This document shows positions 1 through 5,184 of a stretch of DNA of 5,184 nucleotides, piece by piece. A program made the position numbers and the translations under genes. The notes beneath the pieces were generated by a model, which saw only the letters and a program-made list of their open reading frames with translations, was not told where the DNA came from and did no database searches. The stretch comes from an uncultured Chlorobiales bacterium (GTDB taxonomy: Bacteria > Bacteroidota > Chlorobiia > Chlorobiales > Thermochlorobacteraceae): contig CALGMC010000196.1 of NCBI GenBank assembly GCA_937959145.1, positions 1 to 5,184 on the forward strand. The letters are read 5' to 3'. Position 1 is the stretch's first letter, and each line of letters opens with the position of its first letter.

Positions 1-573
1 AAAGCCTGTTGAGCCTGCAAAATTTCTTGCGGGCACAAGCGTGAAGACACGCTCCGATTGCAAGATGGAATTGTTATAGACCGTGAAATGCTCGCCGAAG
101 TGAAGCGTAAATCGGAAGCGCGTGCGAAAACGCGGACCGAAGGTATTGCCCTGCTCTTCGGGAAACTGAAACTGTGGAAGATTGCCGTCGCGCTTATCGC
201 CAATGAGTTCAGGGCGCAATCCGATGCGAAGCGCGCCGTCGGGGAAGGCTTCATCGCGTAGCCAATCGAGTTCGTCTGTGAGTTCTTGCTCGAGTTTATT
301 GAAGAGCCAGAGTGTTACGCGGTCTTCGATGAGCGTTTTATCGGTTTCTAAAATGGCACGAGCGACATCGAGCCGTTCGTAAGGCTTCGCCACGTCGTAA
401 AGTTTCGGCAAGTGTCCGCGCACGACGAGTTGCTCGATGATGTCGTAAGCCCAGTGTCCCGCAGGAAATGTTTCACCGCCGACGCTTGCGCGTGCGCGCG
501 TTGAAGTCAAACCGATTGTGAAGAAGAAAAGCAGTATGAGAATAGAGCGAAGAGAAAATGATGTAGTGCGCAA
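1..573 (-). CDS. Exported outer-membrane beta-barrel-like protein, 5' part only (Wzi-like/SLH-like N-terminus)
   Basis: The minus strand is open without a stop from a TTG codon at 573-571 to the window edge, giving 191 codons; the C-terminus is missing. An in-frame TAA lies just upstream (588-586) with no ATG between, so TTG is the best start; it gives a clean signal peptide: basic start (MRTTSFSLR), hydrophobic core about residues 11-23, and an ARA cleavage site after residue 29. Residues about 38-75 (GHWAYDIIEQLVVRGHLP, then PYERLDVARAIL) resemble the short helical SLH-like segment at the front of many Bacteroidota/Chlorobiota outer-membrane proteins annotated as capsule-assembly Wzi family. 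From about residue 113 the sequence turns to alternating polar/hydrophobic stretches (RFRTRFRFTLHFGEHFTVY) typical of barrel strands. Export and barrel architecture are well supported; the Wzi family name is a recollection of similar proteins, and the role in polysaccharide assembly is inference. No clear Shine-Dalgarno sequence precedes the start. Confidence 0.8.
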   Translation of the reverse strand, partial: MRTTSFSLRSILILLFFFTIGLTSTRARASVGGETFPAGHWAYDIIEQLVVRGHLPKLYDVAKPYERLDVARAILETDKTLIEDRVTLWLFNKLEQELTDELDWLRDEAFPDGALRIGLRPELIGDKRDGNLPQFQFPEEQGNTFGPRFRTRFRFTLHFGEHFTVYNNSILQSERVFTLVPARNFAGSTGF

Positions 574-613
574 GGCAAGTGAATTTTAGCGTGAATGGAA
601 TTTTTAATGTGGT

Positions 614-644
614 TAAAGTTACACAACGACGCCATAAGAGCCAA
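614..644 (-). promoter_or_regulatory. Candidate Bacteroidota-type promoter for the outer-membrane protein gene
   Basis: Read on the minus strand, TTG (644-642) is followed after 20 bases by TAACTTTA (621-614), which matches 7 of 8 positions of the Bacteroidota -7 box TAnnTTTG with a spacing typical of the -33/-7 pair. Transcription would begin near 607 and leave a leader of about 30 bases before the TTG start at 573. The match is by eye and such AT-rich boxes occur by chance. Confidence 0.3.
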
Positions 645-861
645 TAGATAGCCCCATTCTCAATAGTCAAAGATGTAAAGGCGGTAGCGTCAATGCCAAA
701 AATGAAATATAGGCTTAAGGTGCGCACGCTAATGAAAAGAACAGGTTGAGTGCCTCGCGCTGTTTAGTTCGCTAATCAAATCATGATAGTGAAAAAGGAA
801 TTATCAATCGATTGCTCAAATGCAAACCCATGTGTCTGAACTCGCGTCATTCCGCTTTACC

Positions 862-2424
862 TTATTCCGATTTGCTCTTGGCGATGTTGATGAGCCACTC
901 GCGTTTTTCCCCTGAAATCACTTTGCGTTTTCTAATAACTTCGGTGAAGAAGTCATGATCGACAAATGGCGTGCCGTTAACTTTCACTTCGCGTTGCAAA
1001 CCGAAGAGCGCGCCTAATTGCGCCGCCGCATAGTTGTTCGTTGCGACAACATAAACTTTCTCTTCATTGAGCGGCTTTCCGCCTACTGTAATTTCCTTGA
1101 TGCGTTTTCCGTAGGGCAAGTTGCCGTTGTATTTGCACACAACGCCCGACATATCGCAGAACTCGCCGCGTCCGTCGATTTGCCACTCCAACATGCCGCG
1201 CAATTCTTTGCCTGTGATTCCAAAGACCACAAAAGCATTTCCGAAGGGCGAAATTTCCCACATATCTCTGATGCGAATGGGTCCTGCATTCAGCGACTTG
1301 CGTATGCCGCCGCTGTTTTGAATAGCAATATCGACTTTCAATTCTTCGCGCATCACGTCGGTTTGCCAAGTGCCAATGTTGGTCGATTCTCCAAACTTTG
1401 ATTTCCAATCGGCTTTGAGCGTGCCAATCACTTCGTCCATCATTTTCTTCATCGGAGCTTCCATTGAATCAACCATGGCTTGCACGCGCGCGTCAGGGGT
1501 GATGCTATCCGCATATGTTTCAATCAATTTGCCCGAAAAACTCACGAGCGAATCGCCCACAGGGTCAATCACCAACTCCAACTCCCCGACATACTGCCCA
1601 CGCGAGCCTGCTTGAACAATTACGCCGCCACCTTTGCGAATTGGCTCAAAGAGTGGCGTATGCGAATGCCCGCCAATGAACGCTACAATTTCAGGATAAA
1701 TGCGCGAGAGCGTGAGGTCGTCGACATAATCAAGTTTGTTGAGCAAACCGATATGGCTTAGCACAATAATCGCATCAGGCTTTTCTTTGGCTTTGATTTC
1801 AGGCAGATATTTGCTTAGCACAATGCTATAATCCTTCGCCTCCAATCCTTCAATGTTTTCGGGTATGGACACCAGCGGTAAATCGGTGGTAATCAATCCA
1901 ATGATGACGATTTTGAGTCCGCCACGCTGAACGACTTTGTAAGGCGGAAAGAGCGGTTCGCCTGTTTTTGAGACGACTAAATTCGCGCAAATCACATCAT
2001 ACTTCGTTTCGGATAAGAGCGAAATGAAATTGTCTTTGCCGTAATCAAATTCGTGATTGCCGGGCACAACGGCGTCAGGTTGGATTTCATTCATTAGAAT
2101 GACTTGCGAACGTCCTTTGGTGAAGGTTGAGACAGGCGTGCCTTGAAAATCGTCGCCAGCAAAAAGCACGAGCGAGCGGTCGGGCGCAAGGTTGCGGAGC
2201 GAATCGATATAGCCTTTCAAAATTGCACTTCCGCCAACGCGATAGGGCTTGCCCTCTTTGCGCAAGGTGCGCGTCGTGTTCTGCGCGTGAAAGTCGTTCC
2301 AGTGAATAATCTTGATGGTTTTATATCGTGAAGAGAGAGACGTCGTGCTCTTTGAAGAGCCGCACCCAAAAAGTGCAAACAATGAAAAAACAACGATACC
2401 AAGAAAGGCGATTCGCGTCAGCAT
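862..2424 (-). CDS. 5'-nucleotidase/UshA-family metallophosphoesterase, lipoprotein
   Basis: This 520-residue protein has the two-domain layout of secreted 5'-nucleotidases (UshA, about 550 residues). Residues 1-21 form a lipoprotein signal peptide with a lipobox-like LFGC and Cys21 as the probable lipidated residue; a Ser/Thr-rich linker follows. The N-terminal calcineurin-like domain (about 36-290) shows the expected metal-site motifs: NDFHAQ (Asp44, His46), AGDDFQGTP (Asp91), GNHEFDYG (Asn123, His124), SHIG (His224) and GGHSHT (His253, His255). The C-terminal 5'-nucleotidase domain (about 332-500) carries NSGGIR (370-375), SPFGN (392-396) and ATNNYAA (461-467). Family members hydrolyse nucleoside monophosphates, 2',3'-cyclic nucleotides or UDP-sugars outside the cytoplasmic membrane, usually for phosphate or nucleoside salvage; the exact substrate cannot be read here. 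It is complete, with a TAA stop at 864-862. The ATG is preceded by AAAGGG only one base away, too close for a normal ribosome site. It is not SoxB as far as I can see. Family assignment is firm, substrate open. Confidence 0.95.
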   Translation of the reverse strand: MLTRIAFLGIVVFSLFALFGCGSSKSTTSLSSRYKTIKIIHWNDFHAQNTTRTLRKEGKPYRVGGSAILKGYIDSLRNLAPDRSLVLFAGDDFQGTPVSTFTKGRSQVILMNEIQPDAVVPGNHEFDYGKDNFISLLSETKYDVICANLVVSKTGEPLFPPYKVVQRGGLKIVIIGLITTDLPLVSIPENIEGLEAKDYSIVLSKYLPEIKAKEKPDAIIVLSHIGLLNKLDYVDDLTLSRIYPEIVAFIGGHSHTPLFEPIRKGGGVIVQAGSRGQYVGELELVIDPVGDSLVSFSGKLIETYADSITPDARVQAMVDSMEAPMKKMMDEVIGTLKADWKSKFGESTNIGTWQTDVMREELKVDIAIQNSGGIRKSLNAGPIRIRDMWEISPFGNAFVVFGITGKELRGMLEWQIDGRGEFCDMSGVVCKYNGNLPYGKRIKEITVGGKPLNEEKVYVVATNNYAAAQLGALFGLQREVKVNGTPFVDHDFFTEVIRKRKVISGEKREWLINIAKSKSE

Positions 2425-2465
2425 ACCCTTTGTGTGGTTCTGAGTTAAGAGATTCTGTGAAGCCT

Positions 2466-2473
2466 TAAAGATA
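2466..2473 (-). promoter_or_regulatory. Candidate -7 box for the 5'-nucleotidase gene
   Basis: On the minus strand TATCTTTA lies 41 bases upstream of the nucleotidase ATG and matches 7 of 8 positions of TAnnTTTG. No convincing -33 TTG sits at the usual 17-23 base distance, so only the downstream element is claimed. The box lies just after the terminator of the preceding glutaredoxin-like gene, where a new promoter would be expected. Confidence 0.25.
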
Positions 2474-2524
2474 CCAAGCGAGCGGGAGGCTCAGTGTAAA
2501 GAAATAGTAAAAAAATGATGAAGA

Positions 2525-2550
2525 AAGGACTGCACGGAGAGGCAGTCCTT
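2525..2550 (-). terminator. Hairpin terminator after the glutaredoxin-like gene
   Basis: AAGGACTGC and GCAGTCCTT form a perfect 9-bp stem around an 8-base loop (2534-2541). On the minus strand the stem begins 4 bases after the TAA stop of the glutaredoxin-like gene. It is followed by TCTTCATCA and then seven T's (2515-2509), so the T-tract is displaced by about 9 bases from the stem. That is less than ideal for an intrinsic terminator, but position and stem strength support termination between this gene and the nucleotidase gene. On the plus strand no T-tract follows. Confidence 0.6.
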
Positions 2551-2554
2551 CTTG

Positions 2555-2815
2555 TTAAAGTGATAGTGCGTCGAGCAGCTGTTGAGGTCGGGGATTGACG
2601 AGCACTTTGGTTTCGCCGCTCTCGTGCTCTAAAAGAAGCGTCGGAACACTTCGCTTGCCATTGGCATGATGCATGACGATTTCCGCCGCGCCTTCGACTT
2701 TTTCAATGTCGATTTTCTCGAAGTCGATGCGCCGTTCGGTTAAGATGCGTTCTGCTCTATGGCAATCAGGGCACCACGAGGTCGAATACATGATGATTTT
2801 TTTTGGTTTTGGCAT
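2555..2815 (-). CDS. Glutaredoxin-like small redox protein with CPDC active site
   Basis: An 86-residue protein of the thioredoxin fold, the usual size of the glutaredoxin/NrdH/mycoredoxin group. The first strand (KIIMYST, 6-12) leads into SWCPDCHRAE with redox Cys15 and Cys18. The strand FEKIDIE (32-38) and the cis-proline motif SVPTLL (Val57, Pro58, Thr59) complete the core. The CPDC motif differs from the CPYC of classical GSH-linked glutaredoxins; proteins annotated as glutaredoxin family or mycoredoxin-like with this motif occur in several phyla. The electron donor (glutathione, another low-molecular thiol, or thioredoxin reductase) cannot be read from the sequence. It would act in the cytoplasm to reduce disulfides or mixed disulfides. 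The gene follows trxA with an 88-base gap filled by repeats and a terminator, and it has its own hairpin terminator at the 3' end. No clear Shine-Dalgarno is visible; Met9 is too far into the first strand to be the start. Confidence 0.9.
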   Translation of the reverse strand: MPKPKKIIMYSTSWCPDCHRAERILTERRIDFEKIDIEKVEGAAEIVMHHANGKRSVPTLLLEHESGETKVLVNPRPQQLLDALSL

Positions 2816-2831
2816 AACTTTGCAGTGTATT

Positions 2832-2868
2832 AAAAAAGAGCGAAGTCATTTGAGTGAACTTCGCTCTT
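2832..2868 (-). terminator. Strong intrinsic terminator between trxA and the glutaredoxin-like gene
   Basis: On the minus strand AAGAGCGAAGT (2868-2858) pairs perfectly with ACTTCGCTCTT (2846-2836) around an 11-base loop, and the stem runs straight into a run of six T's (2837-2832). It starts 35 bases after the trxA stop. The T-run ends 16 bases before the glutaredoxin-like ATG, so it should end most trxA transcripts and may also control read-through into the next gene. Confidence 0.85.
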
Positions 2869-2906
2869 CAATTTCAGGCTCTTTGATTTCAGGCTCTTTG
2901 ATTTCA
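2862..2906 (-). repeat. 15-bp tandem repeat, three copies, starting at the trxA stop codon
   Basis: Read on the minus strand, the unit TGAAATCAAAGAGCC occurs twice without a mismatch (2906-2892 and 2891-2877). A third copy, TGAAATTGAAGAGCG (2876-2862), matches 12 of 15 bases. The first TGA is the stop codon of trxA; since the unit is five codons long, each copy places another TGA in the trxA frame. The end of the third copy supplies the first part of the terminator stem. Confidence 0.9.
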
Positions 2907-3242
2907 AGCAACACTAGCGGAGAGTTGCGATTTTAATCTTCCTTCAAGCACGCCTTTGGGCACAGCACCAACGATTTGGTCAACGACTTTTCCGTTCTTG
3001 AAAATGAGCAAGGTCGGAATAGAGCGGATTCCAAATTGCATTGAAATTTGCGGGTTTTCGTCAACATTAACTTTGGCGATTTTCGCTTTGCCTTCGTAAT
3101 CGTTTGCCAATTCTTCAACAATCGGTGCAATCATACGGCACGGACCGCACCAAGGTGCCCAAAAATCTACTAAAACAGGCTTATCTGATTTCAGCACTTC
3201 GCTCTCGAAAGAAGCGTCGCTCACGGTGAGATATTTTGACAT
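2904..3242 (-). CDS. trxA: Thioredoxin
   Basis: A complete 112-residue thioredoxin, the normal length for the family. The active site WCGPC is at residues 31-35 (Cys32, Cys35), preceded by LVDFWAPW with the buried acid Asp26. The cis-proline loop is RSIPTLL (Ile75, Pro76), and the KVNVDENP strand and the FKNGKVVDQIVGA hairpin are typical of TrxA. It reduces cytoplasmic protein disulfides using electrons from thioredoxin reductase, which is not in this window. The ATG at 3242 gives the standard N-terminus (MSKYLTVSDASFESEV); no strong Shine-Dalgarno is seen. The gene lies 156 bases downstream of the helicase and probably has its own promoter in that AT-rich gap. A terminator follows, then a second redox gene on the same strand, making a small thiol-redox cluster. 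Nothing in the protein is unusual. Confidence 0.97.
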   Translation of the reverse strand: MSKYLTVSDASFESEVLKSDKPVLVDFWAPWCGPCRMIAPIVEELANDYEGKAKIAKVNVDENPQISMQFGIRSIPTLLIFKNGKVVDQIVGAVPKGVLEGRLKSQLSASVA

Positions 3243-3263
3243 GATGGTTTGCGTTTAAGTTTG

Positions 3264-3280
3264 AAAGTTGAAACAACTTT
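3264..3280. repeat. 17-bp perfect inverted repeat upstream of trxA
   Basis: AAAGTTG and CAACTTT flank AAA, forming a 7-bp dyad 21 bases upstream of the trxA ATG. The position and symmetry fit an operator near the promoter or a short hairpin in the 5' leader. No known regulator motif is recognised, and a dyad of this size in AT-rich sequence can arise by chance. Confidence 0.35.
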
Positions 3281-3348
3281 TACTTCACAATGAAAGTGAT
3301 AACGATTAAAACTTATGATGATGAAAATAAAATTTTCGTCGGCAAGTC

Positions 3349-3368
3349 TTATCGTTTTTTTACGATAA
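3349..3368. repeat. Inverted repeat downstream of the helicase gene
   Basis: TTATCGT and ACGATAA form a 7-bp stem around a loop of six T's (six A's on the minus strand), 30 bases after the helicase stop. It might contribute to 3' end formation of the helicase message, but it is AT-rich and not followed by a T-run on the minus strand, so I do not call it a terminator. Confidence 0.3.
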
Positions 3369-3398
3369 AAGGTTTCAGCAGTGTTTCGTTGAGCGTAT

Positions 3399-4964
3399 TT
3401 AATCGCGCCCTGATTTACGTTGCACTTTTTCGTAGGCTTCTTCGTCGCTCAAGAGCTTTTTCCAAGCGGTTTCGCTCTTGCGAAGCGTGTATTCGCCGTT
3501 TGAGCCTGCTTTACGCGTTGAGAAGTCGCGACGCTTGAAATCACTGCCTTTGGAGCCATTGCTCTTGGCGTCGTTGCTTTTGAAATCGCGTTTAGAATCG
3601 CGTCGGTTTTGGGCGGAGTCGCGCGGTTGCTTTTCGCTTTGTTTGCCGAAGCGTTCAGTGCGCTTTGAGTGTGTCGGTTCTGTGCCATTTTTCTTGCCTT
3701 CATGGGTTTTGAAGGCGTTGAATGGACGTTGCCTTTCGTGCTCGCTTCGTCGATGGCGATGTTGCCGCTCGCTTTTGTCGTCGTCGGGTTTGAAGCGCGA
3801 AATGCCTTCTTCTTTGAGCAGGTCTGCGGTCTCAGAGCCTGAAAAGTTCGGATAGTTTTCGAGTTGCAGGCGTTTGCCGATAAATTCGGCGATGCGTCGG
3901 AAATGCTTGTATTCATCGCGAGCGACGAAGGTGATGGCGTCGCCTGTGGCGGCGGCGCGTCCCGTTCTGCCAATGCGATGCACATAGTCTTCGGCGAAGT
4001 TCGGCGTGTCGTAGTTGATGACGTGCGAAATGCCTTCGATGTCAATGCCGCGTGCGGCGATGTCGGTGGCGACAAGCACTTTGTAATGCTTCTGCCGAAA
4101 TCCCTTCAACGCTCTTTCGCGTTGCGATTGCGTGCGATTGGAGTGAATCGCAACGGCTTTAACGCCGCGCTGTTCCAAACGATGTTGGATTTTATCTGCG
4201 CCGTGCTTCGTGCGTGAAAAGACCAGCACGCTATCCATTTCAACCGTATCCAAAATGTGGAAGAGCAGTGCCGTTTTTTGGTCTTGCTCGACTTTGTAGA
4301 ATTTTTGTGTAACGGAATCCGCAGGTTTGCGCTCTTCGCCGACTTGAACGAGTTTCGGCGAGCGTTGCACCGACGCGGTCAAGGTCTTAATGCCTTGCGA
4401 CATGGTCGCCGAGAAGAGCAAGGTTTGACGCGCCTCTGGAAGCAGAGCGATAATTTTTTTGACGTCATTAACAAAACCCATATCGAGCATTCGGTCGGCT
4501 TCGTCCAAGACGAGGGTTTCAACTTTGGAGAGGTCAATCGTTCGGCGGTTCAAGTGGTCGATGAGGCGACCGGGCGTTGCAATCACAATATCAAAGCCGC
4601 GACGCAGAAGCGAGATTTGACGGAACATATCCACACCGCCGTAAATCGTGGCGGAAAAGAGTTTCATGAATCGTCCGTAGTTTTTGATTGAGGCTTCGAT
4701 TTGTGTAGCAAGTTCGCGTGTCGGCGTCAAAATGAGAGCGCGCACGTGTCGGGGTTGTGGCGGCTCGGCGAGCGAGAGTTTATGCAAAACGGGAAGCACA
4801 AAGGCGGCGGTTTTACCTGTTCCTGTTTGTGCAAGTCCGATGAGGTCTTGCCCTTGAACGGCAAGCGGTATCGCGCGTGATTGAATTTCAGTAGGCGCAG
4901 TGTAGCCAGTTGCAAGAATCCCTTGCACCAGCGCGTCGGAAAGTCCGAGTGTGGTAAATGACAT
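3399..4964 (-). CDS. DEAD-box ATP-dependent RNA helicase, RhlE-like
   Basis: I choose the ATG at 4964 (521 residues). The frame is open 20 codons further to a TTG at 5024, but MSFTTLGLSDALVQGI is the usual RhlE-type beginning. All helicase motifs are present in order (ATG numbering): Q motif with GYTAPTEIQ (20-28), motif I AQTGTGKT (45-52), PTRELA (81-86), GG (109-110), TPGR (130-133), DEAD (154-157), SAT (185-187), VLVFSRT (246-252), ATDIAARGID (299-308) and HRIGRTGR (329-336). After about residue 390 comes a tail of roughly 130 residues, rich in Lys, Arg, Ser, Asp and Asn, probably disordered and RNA-binding. Such proteins unwind short RNA duplexes in ribosome assembly, RNA decay and cold adaptation; the specific role here is inference. 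The catalytic core is intact. A long leader precedes the gene, and the message ends without an obvious terminator before trxA. Confidence 0.95.
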   Translation of the reverse strand: MSFTTLGLSDALVQGILATGYTAPTEIQSRAIPLAVQGQDLIGLAQTGTGKTAAFVLPVLHKLSLAEPPQPRHVRALILTPTRELATQIEASIKNYGRFMKLFSATIYGGVDMFRQISLLRRGFDIVIATPGRLIDHLNRRTIDLSKVETLVLDEADRMLDMGFVNDVKKIIALLPEARQTLLFSATMSQGIKTLTASVQRSPKLVQVGEERKPADSVTQKFYKVEQDQKTALLFHILDTVEMDSVLVFSRTKHGADKIQHRLEQRGVKAVAIHSNRTQSQRERALKGFRQKHYKVLVATDIAARGIDIEGISHVINYDTPNFAEDYVHRIGRTGRAAATGDAITFVARDEYKHFRRIAEFIGKRLQLENYPNFSGSETADLLKEEGISRFKPDDDKSERQHRHRRSEHERQRPFNAFKTHEGKKNGTEPTHSKRTERFGKQSEKQPRDSAQNRRDSKRDFKSNDAKSNGSKGSDFKRRDFSTRKAGSNGEYTLRKSETAWKKLLSDEEAYEKVQRKSGRD

Positions 4965-5137
4965 TGAAAATGATGTTAAGTGCTGTAAATAATAGCGAGA
5001 CGCGCTGAATTCAGTTGGATTCAAAGGCGAGGCGAAAAGGCGGCGGTGAATTGGGGTTGAACATTACGGTGCTTTTCTGCATCAATCTTTACCCGGCGAA
5101 TGCGAGTCTTGCAAATTTGCTTTTTGACAAAGCATCG
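4965..5137 (-). promoter_or_regulatory. Probable long 5' leader of the helicase gene, with two mini reading frames
   Basis: If transcription starts just after the box at 5145-5138, the helicase message has a leader of about 165 bases. It contains an ATG frame of 17 codons (5135-5082, MLCQKANLQDSHSPGKD). Its TGA overlaps by one base (TGATG) the ATG of a second frame of 23 codons (5082-5011). Long structured leaders are known for some cold-induced DEAD-box helicase genes. Whether these mini frames are translated is unknown. Confidence 0.25.
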
Positions 5138-5145
5138 CAAAGATA
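5138..5145 (-). promoter_or_regulatory. Candidate Bacteroidota-type -7 box for the helicase gene
   Basis: TATCTTTG on the minus strand is a full match to TAnnTTTG. The only TTTG upstream (5158-5155) is about 9 bases away, closer than the usual 17-23, so the -33 element is not identified. The box lies 173 bases upstream of the chosen ATG. Confidence 0.35.
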
Positions 5146-5184
5146 GCGCAATCACAAAGGGTTTCCTAATTGCTTCTGAAAATT

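Noticed and set aside
473..727. 84-codon minus-strand reading frame overlapping the start of the outer-membrane protein gene
   Set aside because: It lies in a different frame over the signal peptide region, has a low-complexity arginine-rich end, and the overlapping TTG-started frame gives a coherent exported protein.
805..814. 10-bp palindrome CAATCGATTG in the gap after the nucleotidase gene
   Set aside because: It is too short to support a terminator or operator call and has no flanking T-run or recognised motif.
1018..1761. Several plus-strand open frames opposite the nucleotidase gene
   Set aside because: They are antisense to a gene with complete conserved motifs and show no recognisable domain of their own.
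2862..2906. CRISPR-like repeat array
   Set aside because: The 15-bp units are directly adjacent with no spacers and are too short and few for a CRISPR array.
2673..2936. Plus-strand frame with a repeated SGSLI peptide
   Set aside because: The peptide repeat is only the antisense reading of the 15-bp tandem repeat; the frame runs opposite to the glutaredoxin-like gene and the terminator.
3349..3368. Intrinsic terminator for the helicase gene
   Set aside because: The stem is AT-rich and on the minus strand the loop is A-rich with no T-run following the stem.
3449..4075. 208-codon minus-strand frame inside the helicase gene
   Set aside because: It is an alternate-frame shadow of the intact helicase, of biased Ser/Thr/Ala/Lys composition with no recognisable motif.

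Overview
The window holds five protein genes, all read on the minus strand, so the layout runs from the right edge to the left. In transcription order they are: a RhlE-type DEAD-box RNA helicase, thioredoxin TrxA, a small glutaredoxin-like protein with a CPDC active site, a surface lipoprotein of the 5'-nucleotidase/UshA family, and the first 191 codons of an exported, probably beta-barrel, outer-membrane protein that leaves the window at base 1. There are no RNA genes, mobile elements, CRISPR arrays or transposon ends that I can support.

The organism looks like a member of the Bacteroidota/Chlorobiota group with moderate GC. The reasons are indirect. Most start codons lack a convincing Shine-Dalgarno sequence. 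Boxes resembling the Bacteroidota -7 element (TAnnTTTG) lie upstream of several genes. The helicase has the RhlE-like core plus a basic low-complexity tail common in that group. The truncated protein resembles the SLH-like-plus-barrel outer-membrane proteins of that group. This assignment is inference.

Region by region: bases 4965-5184 are the upstream region and probable long leader of the helicase, with a TATCTTTG box and two tiny one-base-overlapping reading frames. Bases 3399-4964 encode the helicase. The AT-rich gap 3243-3398 contains two small inverted repeats and leads into trxA (2904-3242). The trxA stop codon is the first base triplet of a 15-bp tandem repeat (two perfect copies and one degenerate copy), and the third copy forms part of a strong intrinsic terminator. 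That terminator ends only about 16 bases before the start of the glutaredoxin-like gene (2555-2815), which has its own hairpin terminator directly after its stop. The 5'-nucleotidase gene (862-2424) follows. The 288-base gap 574-861 has no gene; it holds a candidate promoter for the outer-membrane protein and a short palindrome, and I see no clear terminator for the nucleotidase gene in it.

Functionally, the two thiol-redox proteins are plausible partners in cytoplasmic disulfide reduction, and their joint regulation through the intergenic terminator is the most interesting hypothesis here. The nucleotidase and the outer-membrane protein are envelope proteins with no evident pathway link to the redox pair. 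I did not find a new defence or mobile system; this is mostly ordinary housekeeping sequence with a few unusual regulatory details.
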